55,696 nucleotides of DNA from an uncultured Bacteroidales bacterium (GTDB lineage: Bacteria; Bacteroidota; Bacteroidia; Bacteroidales; UBA932): assembly GCA_947306365.1 (NCBI GenBank), contig CAMZGD010000015.1, positions 1-55,696 of the forward strand, in the 5' to 3' direction. Below are positions 17,129 to 24,679 of this stretch, piece by piece. Made by a program: the position numbers and the translations under genes. Every line of letters begins with the position of its first letter. Position 1 is the first letter of the stretch. The notes under the pieces are model-generated. The model had not been told where the DNA came from and ran no database searches. It saw nothing but the letters and a program-made list of their open reading frames with translations.

Positions 17129-19182
17129 AAAAACGGAATCTCATCACTTGCGCGTTGCCGTATGCCAACGGCCCCGTCCACATCGGCCACCTGGCCGGCG
17201 TCTATGTTCCTGCCGACATTTATGTGCGTTATCTGCGAATGCGCGGCCGCGAGACGCTTTTTGTGTGCGGATCCGACGAGCACGGCGTGCCGATCACCAT
17301 CGCGGCCCGCAAGGAAGGATGTTCCCCCCAGGATATCGTCGACAAGTACCACGCCCTCATCAAGCAGTCGTTCGCCGATTTCGGCATCACGTTCGACATC
17401 TATTCGCGCACGACCTCGGCTACGCACCACCGGTACGCCGCTGAATTCTTCCGCAAGCTCTACGACGAGGGCAAGTTCGTGGAGAAGGAGAGCGAGCAGT
17501 TCTACGATCCCGAAGCGAACGTTTTCCTGGCCGACCGCTACATCGTGGGCACCTGCCCCAAGTGCGGCAACGAAGGCGCCTATGGCGACCAGTGCGAGAA
17601 GTGCGGCTCCACGCTGAGCCCCGAGGAGCTCATCAATCCGCATTCGAAGGTGAGCGGCGCCGAGCCTGTGAAGAAGATGACCAAGCACTGGTATCTGCCG
17701 CTGAACGAATACGAACCGTGGCTCCGCCAGTGGATCCTGGAAGGCCACAAGGAATGGAAGAGCAACGTGTACGGCCAGTGCAAGAGCTGGCTCGACGGCG
17801 GCCTGCAGCCGCGTGCCGTGAGCCGCGACCTCGACTGGGGCGTGCCGGTTCCGGTGGAAGGCGCCGAAGGCAAGGTGCTCTACGTGTGGTTCGACGCGCC
17901 GATCGGCTACATCTCCAATACCATCGAACTGTTGCCCGACACCTGGGAGCAGTGGTGGAAGAGCCCCGACACGCGGATGGTCCATTTCATCGGAAAGGAC
18001 AACATCGTGTTCCACTGCATCGTGTTCCCGTCGATGCTCAAGGCGTACGGCGACGGTTTCATCCTGCCGGAGAACGTGCCCGCCAATGAGTTCCTCAATC
18101 TCGAAGGCGACAAGATCTCGACCTCGCGGAACTGGGCGGTCTGGCTCCACGAATACCTGCAGGACTTCCCCGGCAAGCAGGACACGCTCCGCTATGTACT
18201 GACGGCAAACGCACCGCAGACTTCCGACAACGATTTCACCTGGAAAGATTTCCAGACGCGGCACAACAGTGAATTGGTGGGCATTTTCGGCAACTTCGTG
18301 AACCGGGCCGTGGTGCTCACGCATAAATACTACGGTGGCGCGGTGCCGGAGCCGGGCGAACTGCAGGACATCGACCGGGAAGCGCTCGCGCAGATTCCGG
18401 TCCTGAAGCAGGCCATCGAAGAGAATCTCGAAGCCTTCAAGTTCCGCGAGGCACTCCGCGAGGCGATGAACCTCGCCCGCGTCGGCAACAAGTACATCTC
18501 CGATACGGAGCCGTGGGCGGTGGCAAAGACCGATATGGAGCGGACGGCTACGATCCTCTATACGTCGATCCAGCTCTGCGCTTCGCTGTCGGTGGCGTTC
18601 GCCCCGTTCCTGCCGTTCTCGGTGGAGAAACTCAACCGGATCCTGAACGTGACGCCGCTTGGCTGGGATGAATTCGGCCGCAGCGACCTGCTGCCCGTAG
18701 GCCACAAGCTCAATCCGGCTGAGCTGCTGTTCTCGAAGATCGAGGATGCGGAAATCGAGAAACAGGTGAAGCGGCTGGCCGACATCAAGGAGGCCCGGCT
18801 GGCAGCCGAGGCGGCGGCAGCGGCCGCTGCCGCGCCGAAGGTGGAACCGGCCAAGGATGCCTGCACGTTCGACGAGTTTGCGAAGATGGATATCCGCACG
18901 GCGACCGTCCTGGCGGCCGAGCGGGTTCCCAAGACCGACAAGCTGCTGAAACTCACCATCGACACGGGCCTTGACCAGCGGGTCATCGTGAGCGGTATCG
19001 CACAGTACTATGCGCCCGAGGACATGGTCGGCCGGCAGATCTGCATCCTGGCCAACCTCCAGCCGCGCATCATCCGCGGCATCGAAAGCAAGGGAATGAT
19101 CCTGATGGCGAAACAGATCGACGGGACGATGCGCATCGTCACGCCCGAAGAGCGCCTGTCCAACGGCGCAACGGTCGGTTAG
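17125..19182 (+). CDS. metG: Methionyl-tRNA synthetase with C-terminal tRNA-binding domain
   Basis: 685 aa. Class I aminoacyl-tRNA synthetase charging tRNA-Met. The HIGH motif is at [10 protein letters not shown] near the N-terminus, a zinc knuckle CPKCG / CEKCG follows, and KISTS serves as the KMSKS loop. An alanine-rich hinge leads to an EMAP/Trbp111-like tRNA-binding and dimerisation domain (about residues 580-685). ATG 17125 overlaps the dnaG stop by 4 bases, indicating translational coupling; the longer frame from 16993 is read-through. Confidence 0.97.
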   Translation: MKKRNLITCALPYANGPVHIGHLAGVYVPADIYVRYLRMRGRETLFVCGSDEHGVPITIAARKEGCSPQDIVDKYHALIKQSFADFGITFDIYSRTTSATHHRYAAEFFRKLYDEGKFVEKESEQFYDPEANVFLADRYIVGTCPKCGNEGAYGDQCEKCGSTLSPEELINPHSKVSGAEPVKKMTKHWYLPLNEYEPWLRQWILEGHKEWKSNVYGQCKSWLDGGLQPRAVSRDLDWGVPVPVEGAEGKVLYVWFDAPIGYISNTIELLPDTWEQWWKSPDTRMVHFIGKDNIVFHCIVFPSMLKAYGDGFILPENVPANEFLNLEGDKISTSRNWAVWLHEYLQDFPGKQDTLRYVLTANAPQTSDNDFTWKDFQTRHNSELVGIFGNFVNRAVVLTHKYYGGAVPEPGELQDIDREALAQIPVLKQAIEENLEAFKFREALREAMNLARVGNKYISDTEPWAVAKTDMERTATILYTSIQLCASLSVAFAPFLPFSVEKLNRILNVTPLGWDEFGRSDLLPVGHKLNPAELLFSKIEDAEIEKQVKRLADIKEARLAAEAAAAAAAAPKVEPAKDACTFDEFAKMDIRTATVLAAERVPKTDKLLKLTIDTGLDQRVIVSGIAQYYAPEDMVGRQICILANLQPRIIRGIESKGMILMAKQIDGTMRIVTPEERLSNGATVG

Positions 19183-19291
19183 TCCTCGAGACCTCGTTAC
19201 GGTCGACCGGGCCTCGCCGCCTTCGCGGGTCCATCTCCCACGATTCCCGCTGTGCCATAGCTGGCTGCTGTTTCCCGATGCAGTTATGCAG

Positions 19292-19418
19292 TTTTGTCAC
19301 GACAGGATCGTAAGATACTCCAGCGTCCTGTCGTGACACGTTTTTTGATGAAAGCCGCACTTTTGCTGCCACGACAGGACCCATAGCCCGTCCACAATCC
19401 TGTCGTGACAAAAGAAGG
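19292..19418 (+). repeat. 127-bp palindromic element, copy A (upstream of transposase module)
   Basis: Two 18-nt-loop hairpins in tandem. Arms: TTTTGTCACGACAGGA (19292-19307), TCCTGTCGTGACA (19326-19338), TGCCACGACAGGA (19367-19379) and TCCTGTCGTGACAAAA (19398-19413), then GAAGG (19414-19418). Loops are 18, the middle spacer is 28 bases. Only the third arm carries a substitution. Same length and orientation as copies at 21233 and 55346. Confidence 0.92.
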
Positions 19419-19578
19419 GTCGTGTCCCTCAGTCGACGGGCCCGTCCTTTTTTTCTTGAAAAAGGAGGTCTATTTTATTGGAAATGGAATTGTTTGAATT
19501 GTAAGGCGCAGATAATCAGTGCAATTCGGCTCTTCTTCGATATTGCTTTTTGGATGGGAGACGTTTGCGCACATAGGC

Positions 19579-19586
19579 TATCTTTG
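19579..19586 (+). promoter_or_regulatory. Promoter of the Myb-repeat / transposase pair
   Basis: TATCTTTG, a perfect TAnnTTTG -7 box, 24 bases before the start codon of the DNA-binding protein. No well-spaced -33 box is visible. Confidence 0.65.
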
Positions 19587-19609
19587 CCTTAAAACAGAAC
19601 ATATGACGT

Positions 19610-20194
19610 ATGATGAACACAAGAGAGCATTTCTTTTTTCCGACGGAGCAGTTGGAGAGCATCCGAAGAGAGGCCGGACGGTTCAACGAAGCGTGGACAG
19701 CGCAGGAAATAATGGCGGTGGTCGAACTGTTTCGAAATGGGAAACGCATCGACGAGATTGCCAGTATGCAGGGAAGGACGAAGAACGCCATCAAAATCAG
19801 ATTAGTGAACGAGGGAGAGGTGCTTCCGTATTTATCCCGGCGAGAGCAGGAATGGGCACTGGAGGAAGTGGATCGTCTGGGCCGTTTCCATTCGCAGGGC
19901 TATTCTCCCGTCGAAATTGCGAAGTTGATGGGCCGTCTCAGCCGGGAGACGCGGGACAAACTGGTGGAAATTGGCTTACTTCCGCAAAGAGAGAGGCCGG
20001 TTCGGGATCCTGAACATCCCAATGCGTTTATGCCTTGGCCGAAGGAAGAGACCGCCAGGCTTGAGCAGGAACTGTCCAGCCTGCGGACGGCCCTCGCCGG
20101 TCTGGCACGAATCGCAAAAGACCACGGCCGGTCTGTCGGCTCCATCGTCTCCCGCGCCGAAAAACTAGGACTATGCGATATTGTCGGCGCATAA
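19610..20194 (+). CDS. Triple Myb/SANT-like helix-turn-helix protein, function unknown
   Basis: 194 aa, no signal peptide or membrane segment. Three related modules of about 45 residues can be aligned by eye: 27-68 (ends GRTKNAIKIRLVNEG), 78-122 (ends GRLSRETRDKLVEIG) and 141-188 (ends GRSVGSIVSRAEKLG). Each starts with an aromatic/E-rich helix and contains a G-x-s-x-x-x-I-A turn and a GR...I..R/KL..G recognition-helix-like end. This pattern suits a multi-site DNA-binding protein. I do not recognise a named family. It lies between palindromic element A and the transposase gene, 39 bases upstream of the latter, and has its own promoter, so the two are probably co-transcribed. Lower GC than the neighbouring core genes suggests acquisition. 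Plausible roles are element recognition or transposase control; both are inference. Confidence 0.7.
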   Translation: MMNTREHFFFPTEQLESIRREAGRFNEAWTAQEIMAVVELFRNGKRIDEIASMQGRTKNAIKIRLVNEGEVLPYLSRREQEWALEEVDRLGRFHSQGYSPVEIAKLMGRLSRETRDKLVEIGLLPQRERPVRDPEHPNAFMPWPKEETARLEQELSSLRTALAGLARIAKDHGRSVGSIVSRAEKLGLCDIVGA

Positions 20195-20233
20195 TGTCCA
20201 TAGGGAAAGACGTTTGTTATAGGGTCAGGCGTT

Positions 20234-21232
20234 ATGAGGAAAGTATACCATATCTGCCTGTCATCTCATAATGAGGTGCTCTTCCGTGCTGAGACGGACT
20301 ATATTCGAGGGTTCAATTGTCTGGCAGAAACAGCATTGCTGACGGAAAGCCGGGTGCTGGCCGACGGCATTCTCTCGACGCACTGGCATACGGTCGTCCA
20401 GACGGACAATCCGAAATACTTTGTCCGGCATTATCGTTACGCATATGCCCGCTACTTCAATTCAACATACGGTCGTCGCGGGCGGCTGGGCGAGAGGACT
20501 GCGTTCATTACGGAAATCGAAGGTATCCACCGTCTTACCACAGCCATCAATTATGTGAACCGGCAGGGCTTGCATCACGGACTCACGGCGACGCCTTTCG
20601 GGTATCCGCATTGTTCGGCCAACGCATACTTCCGTAAGGACTTGGGGAAGCTCCTGTTGGATATCCCGCAGATGCTGCCCGAGCGCAGGCATCTGTTTTT
20701 GACGCGGAATGTCCGGATTCCCGAATCATATCGGATGGATCGTAACGGGCTCTTGTTGCGCGAAGATATTTTGGACATTTCGTATGTGGAACAGGTGTAC
20801 CTGACTCCGCGCAATTTCCTGTACCAGATGAACCGGTTGACCGACGACCGGATGATGGAGGAACAAAAAAGTGAAAAGTCCGGTACGCCCGTAATCAGCA
20901 TCGATCTGATTGAGCAGGGGACACCCGATTTTGATGTCAGACAGATGCTGGTCAACGAGCAGGGCCGGGTCAACAAAAACTGGATGACCGATCAGGAGTT
21001 GTGCCGGCTGATAGACGATGGGTATATTCCACGGATGAAAGGAGATAGTGACGGTACGACGATCTATTCGTTGACGTTGTCCGAACGGTCTGCGTTGTTC
21101 GAAAGAATTGGCAAGGACCTGCGTCAGGCTCGCTACGCCGACAGAAACGACGGCCGGACAGTCATCGGTGCCGCCGGCCTGGCCGGGAAGTATGTCACGG
21201 AGCCGCAGCTCCGCCGCTGTCTGGTGCTATAG
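20234..21232 (+). CDS. REP-associated tyrosine transposase-like protein (Y1/HUH family)
   Basis: 332 aa. An IS200-like Y1 transposase core occupies about residues 1-140: the HUH-type motif is HWH (H50, H52), followed by ARYFNSTYGRRGRL, typical of REP-associated transposases, and a helix INYVNRQGLHHG in which Y107 is the candidate catalytic tyrosine. Such enzymes cut single-stranded palindromic DNA. Unlike IS200 (about 150 aa) it has an extra 190-residue C-terminal region of unknown function, with a possible winged-helix segment at about 245-305. There is no left-end/right-end IS structure or accessory TnpB. Instead a 127-bp palindromic element begins directly after its stop codon and another lies upstream, the typical arrangement of RAYT genes and their repeats. 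Catalytic competence is inferred, not shown. Confidence 0.8.
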   Translation: MRKVYHICLSSHNEVLFRAETDYIRGFNCLAETALLTESRVLADGILSTHWHTVVQTDNPKYFVRHYRYAYARYFNSTYGRRGRLGERTAFITEIEGIHRLTTAINYVNRQGLHHGLTATPFGYPHCSANAYFRKDLGKLLLDIPQMLPERRHLFLTRNVRIPESYRMDRNGLLLREDILDISYVEQVYLTPRNFLYQMNRLTDDRMMEEQKSEKSGTPVISIDLIEQGTPDFDVRQMLVNEQGRVNKNWMTDQELCRLIDDGYIPRMKGDSDGTTIYSLTLSERSALFERIGKDLRQARYADRNDGRTVIGAAGLAGKYVTEPQLRRCLVL

Positions 21233-21359
21233 TTTTGTCACGACAGGACGCTGGATGGTCTCTGAGTCCTGTCGTGGCAGGGAAACCGGGGTTTCCGTCC
21301 GATTATGTGTCACGACAGGATTATAACAGGCGCTACTATCCTGTCGTGACAAAAGAAGG
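21233..21359 (+). repeat. 127-bp palindromic element, copy B (downstream of transposase)
   Basis: Arms: TTTTGTCACGACAGGA (21233-21248), TCCTGTCGTGGCA (21267-21279), TGTCACGACAGGA (21308-21320), TCCTGTCGTGACAAAA (21339-21354), then GAAGG. Loops 18 and 18, spacer 28. It fills the whole gap between the stop codons of the converging transposase and PqqD genes, so it may also serve as a bidirectional terminator. Confidence 0.92.
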
Positions 21360-21360
21360 G

Positions 21361-21630
21361 TCATTCCACGATACCCAGCTCCTGCCACTGGGCGAGGAGG
21401 CGGGCGGTGTCGGCACGTGCGGTTTCGAGATCCACGTCGTAGTCCTCACAGAGGGCCCGGGCGATGTCGTCGACGGAGAAATCGCCCAGTTCGCCGGCCT
21501 TCTCCCAGATCCAGGCGGCCGTTTCGTTGATCGAAAGCAGCTTGCCGAAATCGATGGCGCCAAGGCCTTCGCCTACGATTACTTTTTCGCCGCACACTTC
21601 GCGCAGCACGAATCCTTCTTTCCGTTTCAT
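21361..21630 (-). CDS. PqqD-family peptide-chaperone-like protein
   Basis: 89 aa. PqqD/RRE fold: an N-terminal strand region followed by a winged-helix with the typical INETAAWIWE segment (about residues 34-43) and a DIARAL helix. PqqD proteins bind leader peptides of ribosomally made, modified peptides and hand them to modifying enzymes. The start at 21630 is preferred over longer in-frame starts because it overlaps the preceding peptidase stop as ATGA. Last gene of a three-gene minus-strand operon with an S24/S26-type peptidase and an HPr-kinase-like protein. No precursor peptide or radical SAM enzyme is visible nearby. Confidence 0.85.
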   Translation of the reverse strand: MKRKEGFVLREVCGEKVIVGEGLGAIDFGKLLSINETAAWIWEKAGELGDFSVDDIARALCEDYDVDLETARADTARLLAQWQELGIVE

Positions 21631-22124
21631 TGTATGTCGATATTGCGGATAATCGTTCGTTTGTAGATGGCCAGCAGCCATCGACGGACCGGCAGGAGCC
21701 GCCGCCAAAGTCGTGCCAGACGGCGTTGGCGCGGAGAATCGAGCCGACGGTGAACGCCGTCGGCGCCCACCACTTCGTCGGCCCGCGCCAGTACTTCGTG
21801 CAGCGGGCAGCGCTCCCGGCCGCGAAGATTGCCGTCGCCCATCAGCACGACGCAGCGATCGACATCTCCGGCTCCTGCGTCCGGATTTCCGGCGATCTCG
21901 ATGACGCGGTGCAGCACGAAGCGCCTGCCGTCGATGCGGGCCAGCACCACATCCCCTTCGCGGATGTCGACCGGACGGGTCAGCACGACGCTGTCCCGTC
22001 CGCCGAGAATGAACGGCAACATGCTGCGCCCCTTCACCGGCAGGGTCACCGCGAGGCCTTCGTCGACCAGGTTGACGGCGTCGCGGATAATCTCTTCGTC
22101 GGTCAGGTTAGCCATCTTACACAT
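21627..22124 (-). CDS. S24/S26-family (signal peptidase I-like) peptidase
   Basis: 165 aa. The nucleophile motif VKGRSMLPFI (S34) and a following RFVLHRVI segment are those of the S24/S26 fold shared by LexA and signal peptidase I. A classical catalytic lysine region is not obvious: the second motif has an R/H pattern as seen in atypical S26 members. No clear N-terminal membrane anchor is present, so it may be cytoplasmic, with a basic C-terminal tail (RRLARLWRRLLPVRRWLLA) that could be amphipathic. The start may be 22124 or 22115; both overlap or abut the end of the upstream kinase-like gene. It may process a peptide handled by PqqD (inference). Confidence 0.75.
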   Translation of the reverse strand: MCKMANLTDEEIIRDAVNLVDEGLAVTLPVKGRSMLPFILGGRDSVVLTRPVDIREGDVVLARIDGRRFVLHRVIEIAGNPDAGAGDVDRCVVLMGDGNLRGRERCPLHEVLARADEVVGADGVHRRLDSPRQRRLARLWRRLLPVRRWLLAIYKRTIIRNIDIQ

Positions 22125-22995
22125 GGGTTATATGGTCGTGGCAGAGGCGTGCGGCCGCTTCGTCAGGCAGGCACTGGAGATGCCAGACCGGGATGTTCGT
22201 CGCAAGGGCGTTTTCGGTTTCGTGCAGGCCGTCGGCCAGCGACCGGTCCCAGCGCTTGCCCGAGATGCCAGGCAACAGCACGGCGTAGGCCGTGATGCCG
22301 TAAAGCCGCCGGATGGCGTTGAAGGGAGCCTGTTCAAGCTGTACGAAACCGCCGACCGGGAAGTCCAGGTTGCGATAGCACGGCGTCTTTCCGCTCCAGG
22401 GCGATCCGTACACCCGCGCGGACCCGTCGGGAAAGACGCGCACCACGGGATTGTCGTCGTTGACCAGTTCGGAACCGGGGACATGCTTGAGCCACAGGCG
22501 CGCGTGCGTGCTTTTTCCGGTGCCGCTCCTGCCCAGGAAGAGGTAGCCGCGGCCTTCGTACCCGATGACGGCCGCATGGAAGAGCGCCGTGCCGAACCGG
22601 GCGCTGCTCAAGGCGTAAAGCACCATCAGGGCGTTGCCCAGCGTGTACGCGGGATGGGCGCAAAGCGCGAGTTTTGCCGTGCCGTAACCGGGAGCGGCCA
22701 GCATCCGGCCTGAAAGGGTATCCCCCAGGCAGAATTCGAACCAGGAACCGCCGTCCGGCGTCCGGAACAGACGGATTCGGGAACCGTCGTCATTCTGGTC
22801 GAATTCCTCCGTAAGGCCGTCCGGAACCGGAAGGGCCGCTTCCCGGACCAGGTGCAGCCGGAAAAGCCGTTCCGGCGCCGTCGCGGGGTCGGCAGCGAAC
22901 GGAGCGTAGTGCAACAGCGCCTCCGTCAAGTCCACCCCCTCGCCGGCTTCTACCGAAAAGCAATGCCCGGCAACGATATGGCAAAACTCCTTCAT
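22117..22995 (-). CDS. HPr kinase/PEPCK-like P-loop protein
   Basis: 292 aa. The C-terminal half has an HprK/PEP-carboxykinase-like nucleotide-binding fold: Walker A GRSGTGKST (155-163), an NDDNP acidic motif (179-183) and GSPWSGKTPCYRN. The N-terminal 130 residues are unrelated to the HprK sensor domain. Similar HprK-like proteins occur beside PqqD and small proteases in lasso-peptide and other modified-peptide clusters, where they phosphorylate peptides or serine residues. ATG 22995 is preferred because a longer frame (to 23034) runs into the terminator hairpin at 23013-23035. First gene of the three-gene cassette; its 3' end overlaps the peptidase start by 8 bases. Confidence 0.75.
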   Translation of the reverse strand: MKEFCHIVAGHCFSVEAGEGVDLTEALLHYAPFAADPATAPERLFRLHLVREAALPVPDGLTEEFDQNDDGSRIRLFRTPDGGSWFEFCLGDTLSGRMLAAPGYGTAKLALCAHPAYTLGNALMVLYALSSARFGTALFHAAVIGYEGRGYLFLGRSGTGKSTHARLWLKHVPGSELVNDDNPVVRVFPDGSARVYGSPWSGKTPCYRNLDFPVGGFVQLEQAPFNAIRRLYGITAYAVLLPGISGKRWDRSLADGLHETENALATNIPVWHLQCLPDEAAARLCHDHITHV

Positions 22996-23012
22996 CCAGG
23001 TTACAAATACGG

Positions 23013-23035
23013 GATGCCCGGCCAAGCCGGGCATC
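23013..23035 (-). terminator. Hairpin after the fumarase gene
   Basis: Ten-bp perfect stem (GATGCCCGGC / GCCGGGCATC) with a three-base loop, 5 bases after the fumarase stop codon on the minus strand. No T run follows, so it may be a weak or Rho-assisted terminator separating fumarase from the kinase-like gene. Confidence 0.6.
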
Positions 23036-23040
23036 TCAAA

Positions 23041-24657
23041 TTATTTGAACTTCGCGAAGAAGTCGTTCCCCTTGTCGTCCACCAGGATGAAGGCGGGGAA
23101 ATTCTCCACGCGGATCTTCCAGATGGCTTCCATGCCGAGTTCGGGGTATTCGACGCACTCGATCGACTTGATGTTGTCCTGCGCCAGCAGCGCGGCGGGG
23201 CCGCCGATCGAGCCGAGGTAGAAGCCGCCGTGCTTCCGGCAGGCGTCGGTCACCTGCTGGCTGCGGTTGCCCTTGGCCAGCATCACCATGCTGCCGCCAT
23301 GGCTTTGGAACAGGTCGACGTACGGGTCCATGCGGCCGGCCGTCGTCGGGCCCATCGAGCCGCAGGCCATCCCTGCCGGCGTCTTGGCCGGGCCGGCGTA
23401 GTAGATCGGGTGGTCCTTCAGGTACTGGGGCATCGGTTCGCCGCGGTCGAGGCGTTCCTTGATCTTCGCGTGGGCGATGTCGCGGCCCACGATGATGGTG
23501 CCGTTCAGGCTCAGGCGCGTGCCGATCGGATACTTCGTCAGGATCTTGCACACTTCGGACATCGGCTGGTCGAGGTCGATCTTCACGGCATTGCCCTCGC
23601 CGGCCCGGCGGAGTTCCTCCGGAATCCAGCGGCCCGGGTTGTCGTCGAGCTTCTCGATCCACACGCCGTCCTTGTCGATCCTGCACTTGATGTTGCGGTC
23701 GGCCGAGCAGCTCACGCCCAGGCCGACGGGGCAGCTGGCGCCGTGGCGCGGCAGCCGGATGATGCGCACGTCGTGCGCCATGTACTTGCCGCCGAACTGG
23801 GCGCCGAGGCCGATCCTGCAGGCTTCCTCCCACACTTTTTTCTCGAGTTCGACGTCGCGGAAGGCGCGTCCGGTCTCGTCGCCGGTGGTCGGCAGGTTGT
23901 CGTAGTACTTGCAGGAGGCTAGTTTCACGGTGAGCAGGTTGCGCTCGGCCGAGGTGCCGCCGATGACGAAGGCGATGTGGTAGGGCGGGCAGGCTGCGGT
24001 ACCGAGGGTCTTCATCTTGCCCACGAGGAACGGCACGAGCGTGCCGGGATTGAGGATGGCCTTGGTCTCCTGGTAGAGGTAGCTCTTATTGGCGCTTCCG
24101 CCGCCCTTGGTCACGCAGAGGAAGCGGTATTCCATGCCTTCGGTCGCCTCGATGTCGATCTGGGCGGGCAGGTTGCACTTGGTGTTGACTTCTTCGTACA
24201 TCGACAGCGGTGCGTTCTGGCTGTAGCGGAGGTTTTCTTCGGTGTAGGTCTTGAAGACGCCCTTCGAGAGCGCCGCCTCGTCGCAGAAGCCGGTCCAGAC
24301 CTGCTGGCCCTTCTCCCCGTGGATGATGGCCGTGCCGGTATCCTGGCAGAACGGAAGCTTGCCCTTGCAGGCCACCTCGGCGTTGCGCAGCATCGTCAGG
24401 GCCACGTACTTGTCGTTCTCTGACGCTTCCGGGTCGGAGAGGATCTTCGCCACCTGGGCGTTATGGGCCGGGCGGAGCATGAACGATACGTCACGGAAAG
24501 CCGTGTTGGCCATCACGGTGAGCGCTTCGGGCGCTACCTTGAGCATCGGCTTGCCTTCGAAATCGCCGACCGAGACCCACGCCTCGGAACCGGGAATGCG
24601 ATAGTACTCGGTGGTGTCTTCGCCGAGCTGAAACATCGGAGCGTATTTGAATTCCAT
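23041..24657 (-). CDS. Fumarate hydratase class I (iron-sulfur, FumA/B type)
   Basis: 538 aa, cytoplasmic. Interconverts fumarate and malate using an oxygen-sensitive 4Fe-4S cluster. N-terminal alpha domain with the cluster cysteine in PFCQDTGTA and a second in [19 protein letters not shown]; the C-terminal beta domain carries [18 protein letters not shown]. The length matches single-polypeptide class I enzymes. It lies 22 bases after prfB and ends the long rlmN-to-fumarase operon, with a hairpin after its stop codon. Confidence 0.95.
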   Translation of the reverse strand: MEFKYAPMFQLGEDTTEYYRIPGSEAWVSVGDFEGKPMLKVAPEALTVMANTAFRDVSFMLRPAHNAQVAKILSDPEASENDKYVALTMLRNAEVACKGKLPFCQDTGTAIIHGEKGQQVWTGFCDEAALSKGVFKTYTEENLRYSQNAPLSMYEEVNTKCNLPAQIDIEATEGMEYRFLCVTKGGGSANKSYLYQETKAILNPGTLVPFLVGKMKTLGTAACPPYHIAFVIGGTSAERNLLTVKLASCKYYDNLPTTGDETGRAFRDVELEKKVWEEACRIGLGAQFGGKYMAHDVRIIRLPRHGASCPVGLGVSCSADRNIKCRIDKDGVWIEKLDDNPGRWIPEELRRAGEGNAVKIDLDQPMSEVCKILTKYPIGTRLSLNGTIIVGRDIAHAKIKERLDRGEPMPQYLKDHPIYYAGPAKTPAGMACGSMGPTTAGRMDPYVDLFQSHGGSMVMLAKGNRSQQVTDACRKHGGFYLGSIGGPAALLAQDNIKSIECVEYPELGMEAIWKIRVENFPAFILVDDKGNDFFAKFK

Positions 24658-24679
24658 ATTCGGGTAAGATTAAGTTGCC

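Larger units (their letters stand above)
19183..19609. other. Intergenic region between metG and the Myb-repeat gene
   Basis: Bases 19183-19291 after metG show no gene and no clear terminator. The 127-bp palindromic element A occupies 19292-19418. At 19435-19446 a 12-base palindrome (GACGGG/CCCGTC) followed by C and seven T may act as a terminator. The DNA then becomes AT-richer (from about 19450) up to a TATCTTTG promoter box at 19579. Short ORFs here are translations of the repeat arms and are not genes. Confidence 0.7.

Noticed and set aside
19139-19411. Small minus-strand ORF rich in SRQD motifs, and a similar plus-strand ORF at 21235
   Set aside because: The repeated motif is a translation of the 13-bp palindrome arms; there is no promoter or conserved protein pattern.
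19292-19418. CRISPR array
   Set aside because: Repeats are 13-bp inverted arms, not direct repeats of 25-37 bp. Each element has exactly four arms, and no cas genes are present.
19292-21359. Classical composite transposon ended by the two 127-bp elements
   Set aside because: The elements are in direct orientation, no flanking target duplication is visible, and Y1 enzymes do not use terminal inverted repeats; the RAYT-repeat interpretation fits better.
21233-21359. Element B as only a bidirectional terminator
   Set aside because: It may end transcription there, but copies A and C lie in different contexts with identical 127-bp length, which a simple terminator does not explain.
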